Shown here piece after piece: positions 33,943 through 41,204 of a stretch of 41,204 nucleotides of DNA. This stretch comes from Oscillospiraceae bacterium (GTDB lineage: Bacteria > Bacillota > Clostridia > Oscillospirales > Oscillospiraceae): the NCBI GenBank assembly GCA_902760845.1, contig CACWHX010000010.1:1-41204 (forward strand). The letters run 5' to 3'. The position numbers and the translations under genes are program-made. Below the pieces are notes generated by a model. The model searched no databases, was not told where the DNA came from, and saw only the letters and a list, made by a program, of their open reading frames with translations. Each line of letters begins with the position of its first letter. Positions within the stretch are counted from its first letter, which is position 1.

Positions 33943-34437
33943 TTATTTATCCAAAAGCTGCTCCAGTACAGCTAATCTTGGATCGAGCGGTTTTCGGCAC
34001 GCGCACGGGCCGAGATTGAGATTGGCGCCGCACTGCTCGCAGAGCCCCGCGCAGTCCGGCCGGCAGAGGCTCTTGGCCTCCATGTCCAGCACGAAGCACG
34101 TTGTGAGCACCTCGTCCAGATCGAGCATGTCCCCTTCCAGCGGGAACAGCTCCGGGTCGTCGTCCGCGGCGGGGTCCGCCGTAACGCCGACACGCAGCGG
34201 CAGATCCTTCACGCGCGCAAACTCCGCGCCGCAGCGGTCGCACACGCAGCGCATCTCGGCGTGCAGCGTGCCCGTGAGCGTCAGGATGCCGGCGGTGTTC
34301 GTCACTTCGCCTTCGGCCGTGATCGGCGCGGTATATTCCAGAACCGAGGGAAAGTCCAGCAGCTCCGTATCCACCTCCTGCGAGAAGGGAACGCGGCTGC
34401 CGGGAATTTCGATGATGTCTCTCAGATTCAGTTTCAT
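33943..34437 (-). CDS. yceD: YceD-family (DUF177) protein
   Basis: A 164-residue DUF177 protein. The Cys-rich segment CVCDRCGAEF and the C-terminal CRPDCAGLCEQCGANLN fit the family and may bind zinc. In bacteria it is nearly always encoded with rpmF, and in plants the homologue acts in 23S rRNA processing, so a role in ribosome assembly is likely. ATG at 34437 has GAGGTG nearby and a strong promoter 27 bp upstream. Confidence 0.93.
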   Translation of the reverse strand: MKLNLRDIIEIPGSRVPFSQEVDTELLDFPSVLEYTAPITAEGEVTNTAGILTLTGTLHAEMRCVCDRCGAEFARVKDLPLRVGVTADPAADDDPELFPLEGDMLDLDEVLTTCFVLDMEAKSLCRPDCAGLCEQCGANLNLGPCACRKPLDPRLAVLEQLLDK

Positions 34438-34463
34438 AGCGCACCTCGCACAATCGCTTTAGT

Positions 34464-34492
34464 ATTATAGTAGATTTACCCTCTCCTGTCAA
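34464..34492 (-). promoter_or_regulatory. Promoter of yceD-rpmF
   Basis: TTGACA, 17 bases, TATAAT on the minus strand: a full consensus promoter, as expected for a ribosomal-protein gene. Confidence 0.88.
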
Positions 34493-34517
34493 CAGGAATT
34501 TTTCCTCCTCCGTCGTC

Positions 34518-34546
34518 TTGACAGGCGGCGCGCGGCGGCGTAAAAT
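34518..34546 (+). promoter_or_regulatory. Promoter of the thiT riboswitch transcript
   Basis: TTGACA, 17 bases, TAAAAT, about 35 bp before the riboswitch. It is back to back with the yceD promoter. Confidence 0.82.
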
Positions 34547-34580
34547 AAAAGCGATCGTAGTATGGATAACGGTCAAAAAG

Positions 34581-34672
34581 AAAGATGGGTGCTGGGTATT
34601 CCCGGCTGAGACGGAGTAAGCGAGCTCTGAAACCATGGAACCTGATCCGGATAATGCCGGCGTAGGAAACAG
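34581..34672 (+). ncRNA. TPP (THI-element) riboswitch
   Basis: The conserved TPP aptamer pieces appear in order: GGGTGCTGGG, GGCTGAGA, AACCTGATCCGGATAATGCC and GGCGTAGGAAAC. The helix between GGCTGAGA and the ACC element is of ordinary length. It is followed at once by a terminator and then by the thiamine transporter gene, so thiamine pyrophosphate should switch transcription off. Confidence 0.92.
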
Positions 34673-34685
34673 AGACGCCAGTCTG

Positions 34686-34717
34686 CCGCAGGTTCGTTCC
34701 GGAATCTGCGGCTTTTT
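34686..34717 (+). terminator. Expression-platform terminator of the TPP riboswitch
   Basis: A 10-bp stem CCGCAGGTTC/GAATCTGCGG (one G-U pair) followed by CTTTTTG. It lies 14 bp after the aptamer, the right place for TPP-dependent termination. Confidence 0.8.
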
Positions 34718-34759
34718 GCCGCTCCGCTTCCCGATTTATTTCAAGAGGAGGTCCCTACT

Positions 34760-35320
34760 ATGAAAAGAACGACCCGTAAAAATCTGAGAGCCCTGATCGA
34801 GGGCGCCATTTTTCTCGCGCTGGCGCAGGTGCTCGGCTATCTGAAGCTGTTCGAGCTGCCGCAGGGCGGCTCCATCACGCTGAGCATGCTGCCGATCTTT
34901 TTCTACTGCGCGCGCTGGGGCTTCGGCCCCGGCATCATCACAAGCGCCGCGTTCAGCGTCCTGCAGCTTCTGCTCGACGGCGCTTATGCGTGGAGCTGGC
35001 AGTCGATCATCGGCGACTATCTGCTCGCGTTCACGGTGCTCGGTCTCGCCGGGCTGTTTCACAGGCAGAAGCACGGCTTTTACACCGGCGCGATCGTCGG
35101 CAGCGCCGCGCGGTTTTTGTGCCACTACGTCACCGGCGCCACCGTGTGGGCGGAATATATGCCCGACGAATTTTTCGGCTTGACCATGCACTCCCCCTGG
35201 TTTTACTCCGCGCTCTACAACGGGAGCTTCATGCTGGTGGACCTGGCGCTCTGCCTGATCGTGGCGGCGCTGCTGTGGAAGCCGCTCGGCAAATACATTC
35301 GCGGCGAGGATCTGCGATAG
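34760..35320 (+). CDS. thiT: ECF transporter thiamine-binding subunit ThiT
   Basis: A 186-residue S-component with six membrane helices. ThiT features include LSMLPIFFYCARWGFGPGI, an aromatic-rich loop (DGAYAWSWQSIIGDYLLAF) and GAIVGSAARFLCHYVTGATV. It binds thiamine with high affinity and needs the shared EcfAA'T module, which is not in this window. ATG at 34760 follows AGAGGAGG. The riboswitch confirms the substrate. Confidence 0.94.
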   Translation: MKRTTRKNLRALIEGAIFLALAQVLGYLKLFELPQGGSITLSMLPIFFYCARWGFGPGIITSAAFSVLQLLLDGAYAWSWQSIIGDYLLAFTVLGLAGLFHRQKHGFYTGAIVGSAARFLCHYVTGATVWAEYMPDEFFGLTMHSPWFYSALYNGSFMLVDLALCLIVAALLWKPLGKYIRGEDLR

Positions 35321-35362
35321 TCGGGCGAGCGGCCCAAAAGCCGGGTGCCCGCCAGTTTTCTA

Positions 35363-35391
35363 TTGACAACCCCGGAAGAATCTCGGATAAT
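35363..35391 (+). promoter_or_regulatory. Promoter immediately before the RluA-family gene
   Basis: TTGACA, 17 bases, GATAAT. The -10 box ends only 7 bases before the ATG at 35399, so the RNA would start at or next to the start codon. Confidence 0.7.
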
Positions 35392-35398
35392 GGTTCCC

Positions 35399-36370
35399 AT
35401 GAAAACGTTTACGATCGGAAAAAACGACGCGGGGCAGCGGCTCGACCGCTTTGTGGGCAAGGCGGTGCCGCTGCTGCCGGAATCGCTGCTGCAAAAATAT
35501 ATCCGCATCAAGCGCATCAAGGTCAACGGCAGGGGCACCAGGCGCGACACACGCCTAGCCGCGGGCGACGTTTTGCAGCTTTATATCAACGACGAGTTTT
35601 TCGAGCGCCCGTCCGAGGACAATGCCTATCTCCGAATCGCGACGCCGCGGCTGGAGATCGTCTACGAGGACGCGAACATCCTCCTTGCGGACAAAAAACC
35701 GGGCGTGCTGTGTCACAGCGCGGGCGACTGGAGCTGGGACACGCTCATCGCGAACATCCAGGCCTATCTGCGCCAGAAGGGCGAGTGGGACCCGCGGGCG
35801 GAGGCCGCCTTCGCCCCCGCGCTCTGCAACCGCATCGACCGCAACACCGGCGGTATCGTCATCGCCGCCAAAAACGCGGAGGCGCTGCGCATCCTGAACG
35901 AAAAGATCAGAGCCCGAGAAATCGAGAAATACTATCTCTGCGCGGTGCACGGCCGCCCGCGCCCCGCCGAGGGGCGGCTGGAGGGCTATCTCTTCAAGGA
36001 CGCCGTGAAAAACCAGGTCTACGTGAAGCGCACGGGCCAGCCGGGCGCGAAAACCGCCGTGACGGAGTATCGCACGCTGTGCGTCAGGGGCGCGCTGTCG
36101 CTCGTGGAATGCCGCCTGCTCACGGGCCGCACGCACCAGATCCGCGCCCAGATGGCGGACGCCGGCTGGCCGCTGCTCGGCGACGGAAAGTACGGCCGGG
36201 AGCGCGTCAACCGCGCCTATGGGGAAAAGGGACAGGCGCTGTATTCCTACAAGCTGGCGTTCGCCTTCCCCACCGACGCGGGCGTGCTGAATTACCTGCG
36301 CGGCAGGGTGTTCACGGTAGAGCGCGTCCCGTTCGCGGAGCAATATTTCCCGGGATATCAAATCCAATAA
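35399..36370 (+). CDS. RluA-family 23S rRNA/tRNA pseudouridine synthase
   Basis: A 323-residue protein: an N-terminal S4 domain (AGQRLDRFVGKAVPLLPESL, RIKRIKVNG) and an RluA catalytic domain. The catalytic Asp lies in CNRIDRNTGGIVIAAK, where most relatives have HRLDxxTSG; LLTGRTHQIRAQMADAGWPL and GDGKYG are also typical. It is closest in layout to RluC/RluD, but the modified site cannot be told. ATG at 35399 is chosen because the fold begins there; in-frame starts further up (35345, 35390) lie within or before the promoter, and no Shine-Dalgarno precedes any of them. Confidence 0.9.
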   Translation: MKTFTIGKNDAGQRLDRFVGKAVPLLPESLLQKYIRIKRIKVNGRGTRRDTRLAAGDVLQLYINDEFFERPSEDNAYLRIATPRLEIVYEDANILLADKKPGVLCHSAGDWSWDTLIANIQAYLRQKGEWDPRAEAAFAPALCNRIDRNTGGIVIAAKNAEALRILNEKIRAREIEKYYLCAVHGRPRPAEGRLEGYLFKDAVKNQVYVKRTGQPGAKTAVTEYRTLCVRGALSLVECRLLTGRTHQIRAQMADAGWPLLGDGKYGRERVNRAYGEKGQALYSYKLAFAFPTDAGVLNYLRGRVFTVERVPFAEQYFPGYQIQ

Positions 36371-36404
36371 CAACCCGCCGGACGCGCTTGCGTCCGGCGG
36401 GTTG
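36371..36404 (+). terminator. Bidirectional terminator between convergent genes
   Basis: A perfect 15-bp stem (CAACCCGCCGGACGC arms) with loop GCTT, then TTTTATC on the plus strand. On the minus strand it is only 2 bp past the end of the lipoprotein gene, with a weaker tail. Confidence 0.85.
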
Positions 36405-36406
36405 TT

Positions 36407-38188
36407 TTATCGTCTGCCGGGCTGGCCGCCCATGCCGCCGGGGCCGCCGCCCATTTGCCCGCCGTTCATCTGTCCGGGCATCTGACCATCCATCTGGCCG
36501 CCCATGCCGCCCATCATGCCGCCGGCGACGTCGCTGTAGCTGAGACTGGTCATGGCGATCTCGGTCGAGGCGCTGCCGGCTGTGAGCGTGTAGGTCTCGC
36601 CGGAGGTGATGCCGGGGGCGCTGATGACCACGCAGGTATACGCCTTATTCGGCTGCCAGCTCACCAGCGTTTCGCCGCTGCTGTTCGTGAGCTCCACGGT
36701 GCTGTCCGCCGCCTGCGAGCCGGTGGAGACGAGCATCACGCCCTGGCTGCCCGCCGCCGTGAGACTCCGCGCCATGCCGGTCGTTCCCGCCGCGAGGATC
36801 GTGCCGCCCGTGATGGATGCCGAGCCGTCATAGTCGAGCGCGCTGTCGCCGTCGTTTGTCGCGCCGGACACGTAGATCGTGCCGCCCGTGATGCGGATGT
36901 CGCCGTTGGAGTCGATCCCGTCGCCGGAGGCGTCGATGTAGATCGTGCCGCCGGAGATGGTGATGCACGCTTCCGAATCTGCCGCGAACACGTCGCCGCC
37001 GAAGAAGCCCTGCGTGCCGCTCGCGTCGCTGCCGCCAGCCGCGTTCAGCCCGTCGTCGCTCGCGGTGAGCGTGATCGCGCCGCCGGAGATCGTCACGGTG
37101 TGCCCCTCGATGCCCTCATAGCTTCTGGTGATGCTGACAGTTCCGGCCGTGACGGTCGTCGCGTCGTCGGCGTGGATGCCGTCGTCGCCCGTGGCGATGG
37201 TGATCTCGCCGCCGTTCACGGTGACGTCCGTGTTGGAGTGGAAGCCGTCGTCCGCGGCGTCGATGTCAAACGTGCCGCCGTTCACGGTGAGCGCGCCGTC
37301 CGCCTTCACGCCCTTGGCGCTGACGTCGTCGGTGTTGGCGGTCTGCCCCTGCCAGCCGAAGCCGCTGTCGGTGCGCGTCACGGTGTCGGCGCCGCCGCCG
37401 GAGACGATGTGGAACGTGCCGTCGTCAATCTGCAGCGCGCCGGAGGCGCTGATGCCGTCGCCATCGGCGGTGATGGTGAAGCTGCCGTCCGTGATGACGA
37501 GATTGCCGTGGTCTTCCTCCTCGTCGTTCTCGGCGTGGATGCCGTCCTTGCCGGAGGTGATGGCAAACGTGCCGCCGGAGACGTCCATGTCGTCCTTTGC
37601 GGTGATGCCGTGCTTCGCGGCGGTGATGGTGTAAGCGCCGTCCGTGATGATGAGATCGTCCTTCGAGACGATGCCGTGGCCCGCGGGAGACTGGATCGTG
37701 ACGCTGCCCGTGCCGGAGAGCGTCAGGTCCTCCCTGGAGAAGATGACCGCGTCAATGTTGCTGTCGTCGATGGCGACGAACTCGCCGCCGTTCGCGAGGC
37801 TGTTTTCGCTGCCGTCGGCAAGCGTGACGGCCGCGTCGTCGCAGTTGCGGATATAGATGGCGGCCGAGGTGCCGCTGGTGATGCTCGCGCCGTTGAGCAC
37901 CAGCTCTACGTCGTCGTCATCGCCCGCGTCGATGACGATCATGCCGTCGTTCAGCGTGCCGGTGACGGCGTAGACGCCGCCGTCGGTAATGGTGACGGTG
38001 CCGCCGGAAATCTTCACCGCGTCAGAGTCGCAGGAGGCGGTATCCCCGCTGAGCGTGATCGTCGCGGTGACGCTGCCGGAGACCGCGCCCGCGCTGGCGC
38101 TGCCGGCCGTCGCGGTCGTTTGGCTGCTGCACCCGGCGAGCAGCAGCGCCAGGACGCAGGCGCATATGAGCAAAATTCGTTTTTTCAT
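36407..38188 (-). CDS. Cthe_2159-like beta-helix carbohydrate-binding lipoprotein
   Basis: A 593-residue secreted protein with a lipoprotein signal (LALLLAGCSSQ). Residues 40 to about 470 hold many repeats of the form GGT-x-x-I-x-x-GDDGI (for example GGEITIATGDDGIHADDAT), the pattern of a parallel beta-helix. The repeated Asp pairs fit calcium binding, as in Clostridium thermocellum Cthe_2159, a cellulose/pectin-binding protein. The C-terminal 40 residues are almost only Gly, Met and Gln (GGMMGGMGGQMDGQMPGQMN and on), probably disordered. It ends a three-gene operon with a DUF4956 membrane protein and a VTC-domain protein, a combination seen in other Clostridia. Role in the cell envelope is inferred. 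Confidence 0.87.
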   Translation of the reverse strand: MKKRILLICACVLALLLAGCSSQTTATAGSASAGAVSGSVTATITLSGDTASCDSDAVKISGGTVTITDGGVYAVTGTLNDGMIVIDAGDDDDVELVLNGASITSGTSAAIYIRNCDDAAVTLADGSENSLANGGEFVAIDDSNIDAVIFSREDLTLSGTGSVTIQSPAGHGIVSKDDLIITDGAYTITAAKHGITAKDDMDVSGGTFAITSGKDGIHAENDEEEDHGNLVITDGSFTITADGDGISASGALQIDDGTFHIVSGGGADTVTRTDSGFGWQGQTANTDDVSAKGVKADGALTVNGGTFDIDAADDGFHSNTDVTVNGGEITIATGDDGIHADDATTVTAGTVSITRSYEGIEGHTVTISGGAITLTASDDGLNAAGGSDASGTQGFFGGDVFAADSEACITISGGTIYIDASGDGIDSNGDIRITGGTIYVSGATNDGDSALDYDGSASITGGTILAAGTTGMARSLTAAGSQGVMLVSTGSQAADSTVELTNSSGETLVSWQPNKAYTCVVISAPGITSGETYTLTAGSASTEIAMTSLSYSDVAGGMMGGMGGQMDGQMPGQMNGGQMGGGPGGMGGQPGRR

Positions 38189-38203
38189 AATGGTGTGACC
38201 CCC

Positions 38204-38896
38204 TTACAGTTCGTTCACGGTGGTTTCCTGCCGGGAGACGGTGATCTCCAGATTCCCGTTCCGGCAGCGGAGCTGGTCGATCAGCTCCTTTTCGACGGCC
38301 GCGTCGCGCAGCGTGATGTGATACGTCAGGCGGAACATGCTGCCCATGTTCGTGGTCTTGACCTGCACCAGCTCCCACGCGGTCGCATACTGCGGGAACA
38401 GGTCCTCAAACACGCCGGTGTAGTCCAGGTCCTCCGGGATGGTGATGCTCACGGTCTTATGCAGCGCGTCGCGCTGCGCGCCGAAATCCAGCCGGCTGTA
38501 GAGCATCAGCACGGCGCAGAGCAAAAGCGTGAACAACATCGCGTAGGCTAGATAGCCCATGCCGGCGATGAGCCCCGCGCCCATGGCGAGAAACAGCACG
38601 CCGATCTCCCGCGCGGTGCCGGGGACGGAGCGGAACCGCACCAGTCCGAACGCGCCCGCCACGGCGACGCCGGCGCCGATGTTGCCGTTCACCATCATGA
38701 TGACGACGCAGACCACCGCCGGCAGCAGCGCAAGCGTCACGACAAAGCTTCTGGTATAGCGCGAGCGGTACCTATACGCCAGCGCCAGCAGCAGCCCGAT
38801 CACGAGCGAGCAGGCCATGCAGAGCAGGAAATTCCCAACCGAGATCACCGAGGTCCCGGAGGTGTCAAACAGTCCGCTGAACAGATTTTCAAGCAT
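38204..38896 (-). CDS. DUF4956 membrane protein
   Basis: A 230-residue protein with about four N-terminal membrane helices (to about residue 135) and a soluble C-terminal domain of about 95 residues. The loop GAFGLVRFRSVPGTAREIG is the family hallmark. Function unknown; the family is strongly linked to VTC-domain genes. ATG at 38896 overlaps the end of the VTC gene by 8 bp, and the lipoprotein gene follows after 15 bp. Confidence 0.9.
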   Translation of the reverse strand: MLENLFSGLFDTSGTSVISVGNFLLCMACSLVIGLLLALAYRYRSRYTRSFVVTLALLPAVVCVVIMMVNGNIGAGVAVAGAFGLVRFRSVPGTAREIGVLFLAMGAGLIAGMGYLAYAMLFTLLLCAVLMLYSRLDFGAQRDALHKTVSITIPEDLDYTGVFEDLFPQYATAWELVQVKTTNMGSMFRLTYHITLRDAAVEKELIDQLRCRNGNLEITVSRQETTVNEL

Positions 38897-39608
38897 AGAG
38901 GCGGCCTCCTTCGTGATTTGGGTAAATCAGGGTTTCATACGCCGTGCCGTATTTGGAAAACGACGTTTTGTAGACGCGCTGCCCGGAGAGGAACCGCACC
39001 ATCCAGAGCGGGATCCCGCCGGGGGTTTTCAGCTCCATGAGCACGTGGTTTTCGCCCAGCAGCGGCGTGCCCCACGCGCCCGCCTCCAGCGTGAGTGCCT
39101 CCTCGCGAAAGAGGATCGTGTCGTCGAACGTGACGCGAAAGTCGTCCCCGCCGCGGGAGCGGAAGGCTTCGCGCTCGTAGGACAGAAACGCGACCGGCCG
39201 GAGCGATTCGTAATAGTCGCGGAAGTAGTCGATCTCGCGGGAGATCTGCGTGGCCGGCGCGAGCGCCGCGTCGCCGCAGAGCCAGGCCATCGCCTGCTCG
39301 TTCGGCAGCGCGAGGCGGCGTTTGTACACCACGGAGTCATACTTCTTCTTCAGCTCCACGAACACGGGCGAATCCGCGCCCGCCGGGCCGTAGCTGCGCA
39401 CGCGCAGCTTTTCCTTGTATGCCGGCCGCTCGATGGAGCGGCGCGCCAGGCGATACGTATCCGTGTCGAAATAGAGGTTGCGGATCGTGGTGCGGCCGTA
39501 TTCGTCCAGCGCCATATAGGGCTCCATCACCCGCAAAAGCTGCGCCTTCTGCTGCCGTGTGAGCAGATACTTCAGCTCGTATCGTTTGAACGTCGTCTGG
39601 TAAGCCAT
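38889..39608 (-). CDS. VTC-domain (polyphosphate polymerase-like) protein
   Basis: A 239-residue single-domain VTC protein. Conserved basic and acidic positions of the tunnel fold are visible: FKRYELKYLL, IRNLYFDTDTY, KEKLRVRSYG, VFVELKKKYDSVVYKRR, LSYEREAF, RVTFDD and VLMELKTPGG. Yeast Vtc4 makes polyphosphate from ATP with this fold; activity here is not shown. No SPX or membrane part is present, but the coupled DUF4956 gene supplies a membrane partner. ATG at 39608 follows AAGGAGGG. Confidence 0.9.
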   Translation of the reverse strand: MAYQTTFKRYELKYLLTRQQKAQLLRVMEPYMALDEYGRTTIRNLYFDTDTYRLARRSIERPAYKEKLRVRSYGPAGADSPVFVELKKKYDSVVYKRRLALPNEQAMAWLCGDAALAPATQISREIDYFRDYYESLRPVAFLSYEREAFRSRGGDDFRVTFDDTILFREEALTLEAGAWGTPLLGENHVLMELKTPGGIPLWMVRFLSGQRVYKTSFSKYGTAYETLIYPNHEGGRLYA

Positions 39609-39644
39609 GACGTTCCCTCCTTGTTGCAGCGCCAGTGTAACGCG

Positions 39645-39756
39645 CGAACCTTAAATGAAATCAAAAAATCGAAAAATTTTTTGATCGGCCGCTTCCAAAC
39701 ACCCTGTCGAGTAATCCCAGCATAAGCCCACAGCCTAAAACGAACCTTAAAGGAAA
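39645..39756 (-). promoter_or_regulatory. Direct repeats upstream of the VTC operon
   Basis: CGAACCTTAAATGAAA (39645-39660) and CGAACCTTAAAGGAAA (39741-39756) match at 15 of 16 bases, 96 bp apart. On the minus strand the far copy reads TTTAAGG-TTCG-TTTTAGG, an 11-bp periodic repeat of the kind bound by OmpR-type regulators. The near copy lies about where a -35 box would be. An AT-rich inverted repeat (39660-39685) lies between them. Confidence 0.5.
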
Positions 39757-39766
39757 CAAAAAAGAC

Positions 39767-39793
39767 TGACGCCCCACAACAAGCGGGGCGTCA
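39767..39793 (-). terminator. Terminator of the small membrane protein gene
   Basis: TGACGCCCC/GGGGCGTCA stem (9 bp, 9-nt loop) followed on the minus strand by GTCTTTTTTG. It begins 22 bp past the gene's stop. Confidence 0.82.
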
Positions 39794-39814
39794 ATGCTTT
39801 GTCGCTTTCTTCTT

Positions 39815-40126
39815 TTACTGTTTTCCATCAAACAGACGAGCCGAAAGCTTCCTGCCCAAAACGATCGGCGCTACAAACACTCCAATGAAAAATGCAAGGG
39901 TGAACTTCACCACGAAATAAATAATCCATCCCAGAAAGGACATCCACAAAAACATGCTCGGCTGAATCCGATTCAGCGCCTGCCATCCGTAGTAGGCGCA
40001 CGGAATGATGATAATCAGTCCCATGTCCGCATAGACAAGTCCGATGGTTGCGCCCCAAATCACGAGGCATAGGATGGCAGTGATGATGTATCGCCCCGTG
40101 CTGCCGCTCCAGAACTCTTTGTTCAT
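39815..40126 (-). CDS. Small membrane protein of unknown function
   Basis: A 103-residue protein with three predicted membrane helices (about 13-33, 35-55 and 58-90) and a short basic C-terminus. No family is recognised. ATG at 40126 has GAGGTGAG upstream. The IS element begins 16 bp above the start codon, just beyond the ribosome site, so any native promoter has been separated from the gene and its expression may depend on the IS. Confidence 0.7.
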   Translation of the reverse strand: MNKEFWSGSTGRYIITAILCLVIWGATIGLVYADMGLIIIIPCAYYGWQALNRIQPSMFLWMSFLGWIIYFVVKFTLAFFIGVFVAPIVLGRKLSARLFDGKQ

Positions 40127-40142
40127 GCGTGCTCACCTCTAA

Positions 40143-41204
40143 GGCAACACCGCACAAAAAAGAAAGCGGTTTGGCCTGAAATGTGATATAATAATCGTAT
40201 GAATAAACAAATCACCCTGTCCGCTTTCAGCGACGAGCATCAGACCGTGCTATTACAAAGGAGAGCGCGGAAATAAGCCCTACGATCTGGAACTGATGCT
40301 GCGGCTCTATGTACTGCAAAACCTGTATGACCTCTCCGACATGGGAACCGTGGCAGAGGTCATAGACAGCCGCGCCTTTTCTGACTTCTGCGGCGTGGAT
40401 TCCAGCAACCAGGTGCCGGACGGAGATACCCTGGGACGGTTCCGCCACATTCTTGAGGACAACGGGATCCAGCAAAAACTGTTTGCCCAGGTAGTACGAA
40501 CCCTGATGGAGAAGGGTCTCATTCTGAAAAAGGGAACGATCGTAGATTCAACGATCGTCTCGGCACCTTCCTCCACGAAAAACCAAAAGAAAGAGCGGGA
40601 CCCGGATGCCCATTCGGTAAAGAAGGGGAATGCCTGGCACTTCGGCTACAAGGCCCATGTCGGCGTGGACAAGGACAGCGGTCTGGCGCACACCGTTGAG
40701 GTGACCGGAGCCAACACCCATGACGTCACGATGACGCCGAAGCTGCTGACCGGCGAGGAAGAAGCTGTCTACGGTGACAGCGGATACCTGGGCGCTGAGA
40801 AGCGAGAGGAAGCCATAACCAGGAATACTGCCGGGAAAAAGATCAAATACAAGATCAACCGCAGGCCATCTCAGAGCAAAAACAGGTCTACCCGGTCCAA
40901 AGGGCAAATCAAGCGCCGGGAACACGAGAAGTCATCCGTCAGGGCAAAAGTCGAACATATCTTTGCGGTAGTAAAGGGCCGATTCAGATATCGAAAGACC
41001 CGATACCGAGGTCTGCGAAAACAGACCGCAAAACTGAATATGCTGTTTGCTCTGGCAAACCTCGTTCTGGCTGACAGGCCCTGCCTGGCGGCCTGATTGT
41101 GTTGCACCTCCTATGGAGAAGATAGGATATTATACACACTTTATCCTGTCTCGGAAATCCTCTCGTTGGGATCGATCCTTGGAGGCCTATTGCGCGGCGT
41201 TGCC
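40143..41204 (+). mobile_element. IS5-family insertion sequence
   Basis: Terminal inverted repeats GGCAACACCGCACAA (40143-40157) and, reversed, GGCAACGCCGCGCAA (41190-41204) match at 13 of 15 bases. CTAA, an IS5-type target, lies directly outside the left end; the other flank is beyond the window. The right repeat ends at the last base given. Confidence 0.88.
40199..41096 (+). pseudogene. IS5-family transposase with internal deletion and frameshift
   Basis: The gene opens at ATG 40199 with MNKQITLSAFSDE, as expected for this family, but then reads HQTVLLQRRARK and stops near 40276. From 40251 another frame continues YYKGERGNKPYDLELMLRLY to the stop at 41096. That second part carries the catalytic region: IVDSTIVSAP (D), YGDSGYLGAEKRE (D) and SVRAKVEHIFAVVKGRF (E). 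About 25-30 codons expected between the two parts are missing, and the join is out of frame. A shortened 266-residue product from ATG 40296 would lack the N-terminal DNA-binding part. Probably inactive. Confidence 0.85.

Noticed and set aside
36455..38551. About 700-codon plus-strand open frame opposite the beta-helix lipoprotein
   Set aside because: Antisense of a repeat-rich gene; the translation is Arg/Ala/Val-rich with no signal peptide or motif.

Overview
The window looks like chromosomal DNA of a GC-rich anaerobic Firmicute, most likely class Clostridia and plausibly Oscillospiraceae. This is inferred from gene content: an NfnAB-type electron-bifurcating transhydrogenase, a minimal SufCB (SmsCB) iron-sulfur assembly pair, an ECF thiamine transporter under a TPP riboswitch, yceD-rpmF, a one-operon pyrimidine pathway with pyrI, and near-consensus sigma-A promoters with Shine-Dalgarno sites. 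No rRNA is present, so the genus is not fixed.

Layout. (1) 128-5030, minus: an operon of an old-yellow-enzyme flavoprotein, a NUDIX hydrolase, an 848-residue TetM/EF-G-like GTPase fused to a C-terminal YacP/Rae1 (NYN) nuclease domain, and the S4-domain protein YlmH. The last two read as a ribosome-quality-control module and are the most interesting item in the window. (2) 5078-7160: a TRIC-type channel, an aquaporin, and a divergent pair of small genes, one a ribbon-helix-helix protein. (3) 7247-17149, plus: pyrC-carA-carB-pyrK-pyrD-pyrF-pyrE-pyrB-pyrI, the whole route from bicarbonate to OMP/UMP, mostly with overlapping stop and start codons. (4) 17279-19680: nfnA-nfnB with its own promoter and a 21-bp terminator stem. 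(5) 19681-23210: a scar of AT-richer DNA with fragments of a decayed type I restriction locus (hsdS, hsdR, an AlbA_2/RecG-like regulator), a GNAT fragment, an intact large serine recombinase, and a minus-strand tRNA unit. In that unit two 47-nt tRNA-derived repeats and a three-hairpin element lie between a strong promoter and an intact tRNA-Ala(GGC). (6) 23329-25394: a TetR regulator and a radical SAM protein, followed by an intergenic region rich in inverted repeats. (7) 25860-34437, minus: yceD-rpmF, then a long run of radical SAM/PDZ protein, Der, a divergent PlsY-like protein, SmsC, SmsB, an SGNH hydrolase, an HD protein, an isochorismatase-family hydrolase and a VanX-like lipoprotein. (8) 34518-36404, plus: TPP riboswitch and thiT, then an RluA-family pseudouridine synthase that may be translated from a leaderless mRNA. 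(9) 36407-39608, minus: a VTC-domain protein, a DUF4956 membrane protein and a Cthe_2159-like beta-helix lipoprotein. (10) 39815-41204: a small membrane protein and an IS5-family element with a defective transposase. The right terminal repeat of the element ends at the last base of the window, so the window edge is probably an assembly break at a repeated IS.

Functional themes are nucleotide synthesis, redox and Fe-S metabolism, translation and ribosome maintenance, and one mobile-element scar. No CRISPR array, prophage or intact defence system is visible.
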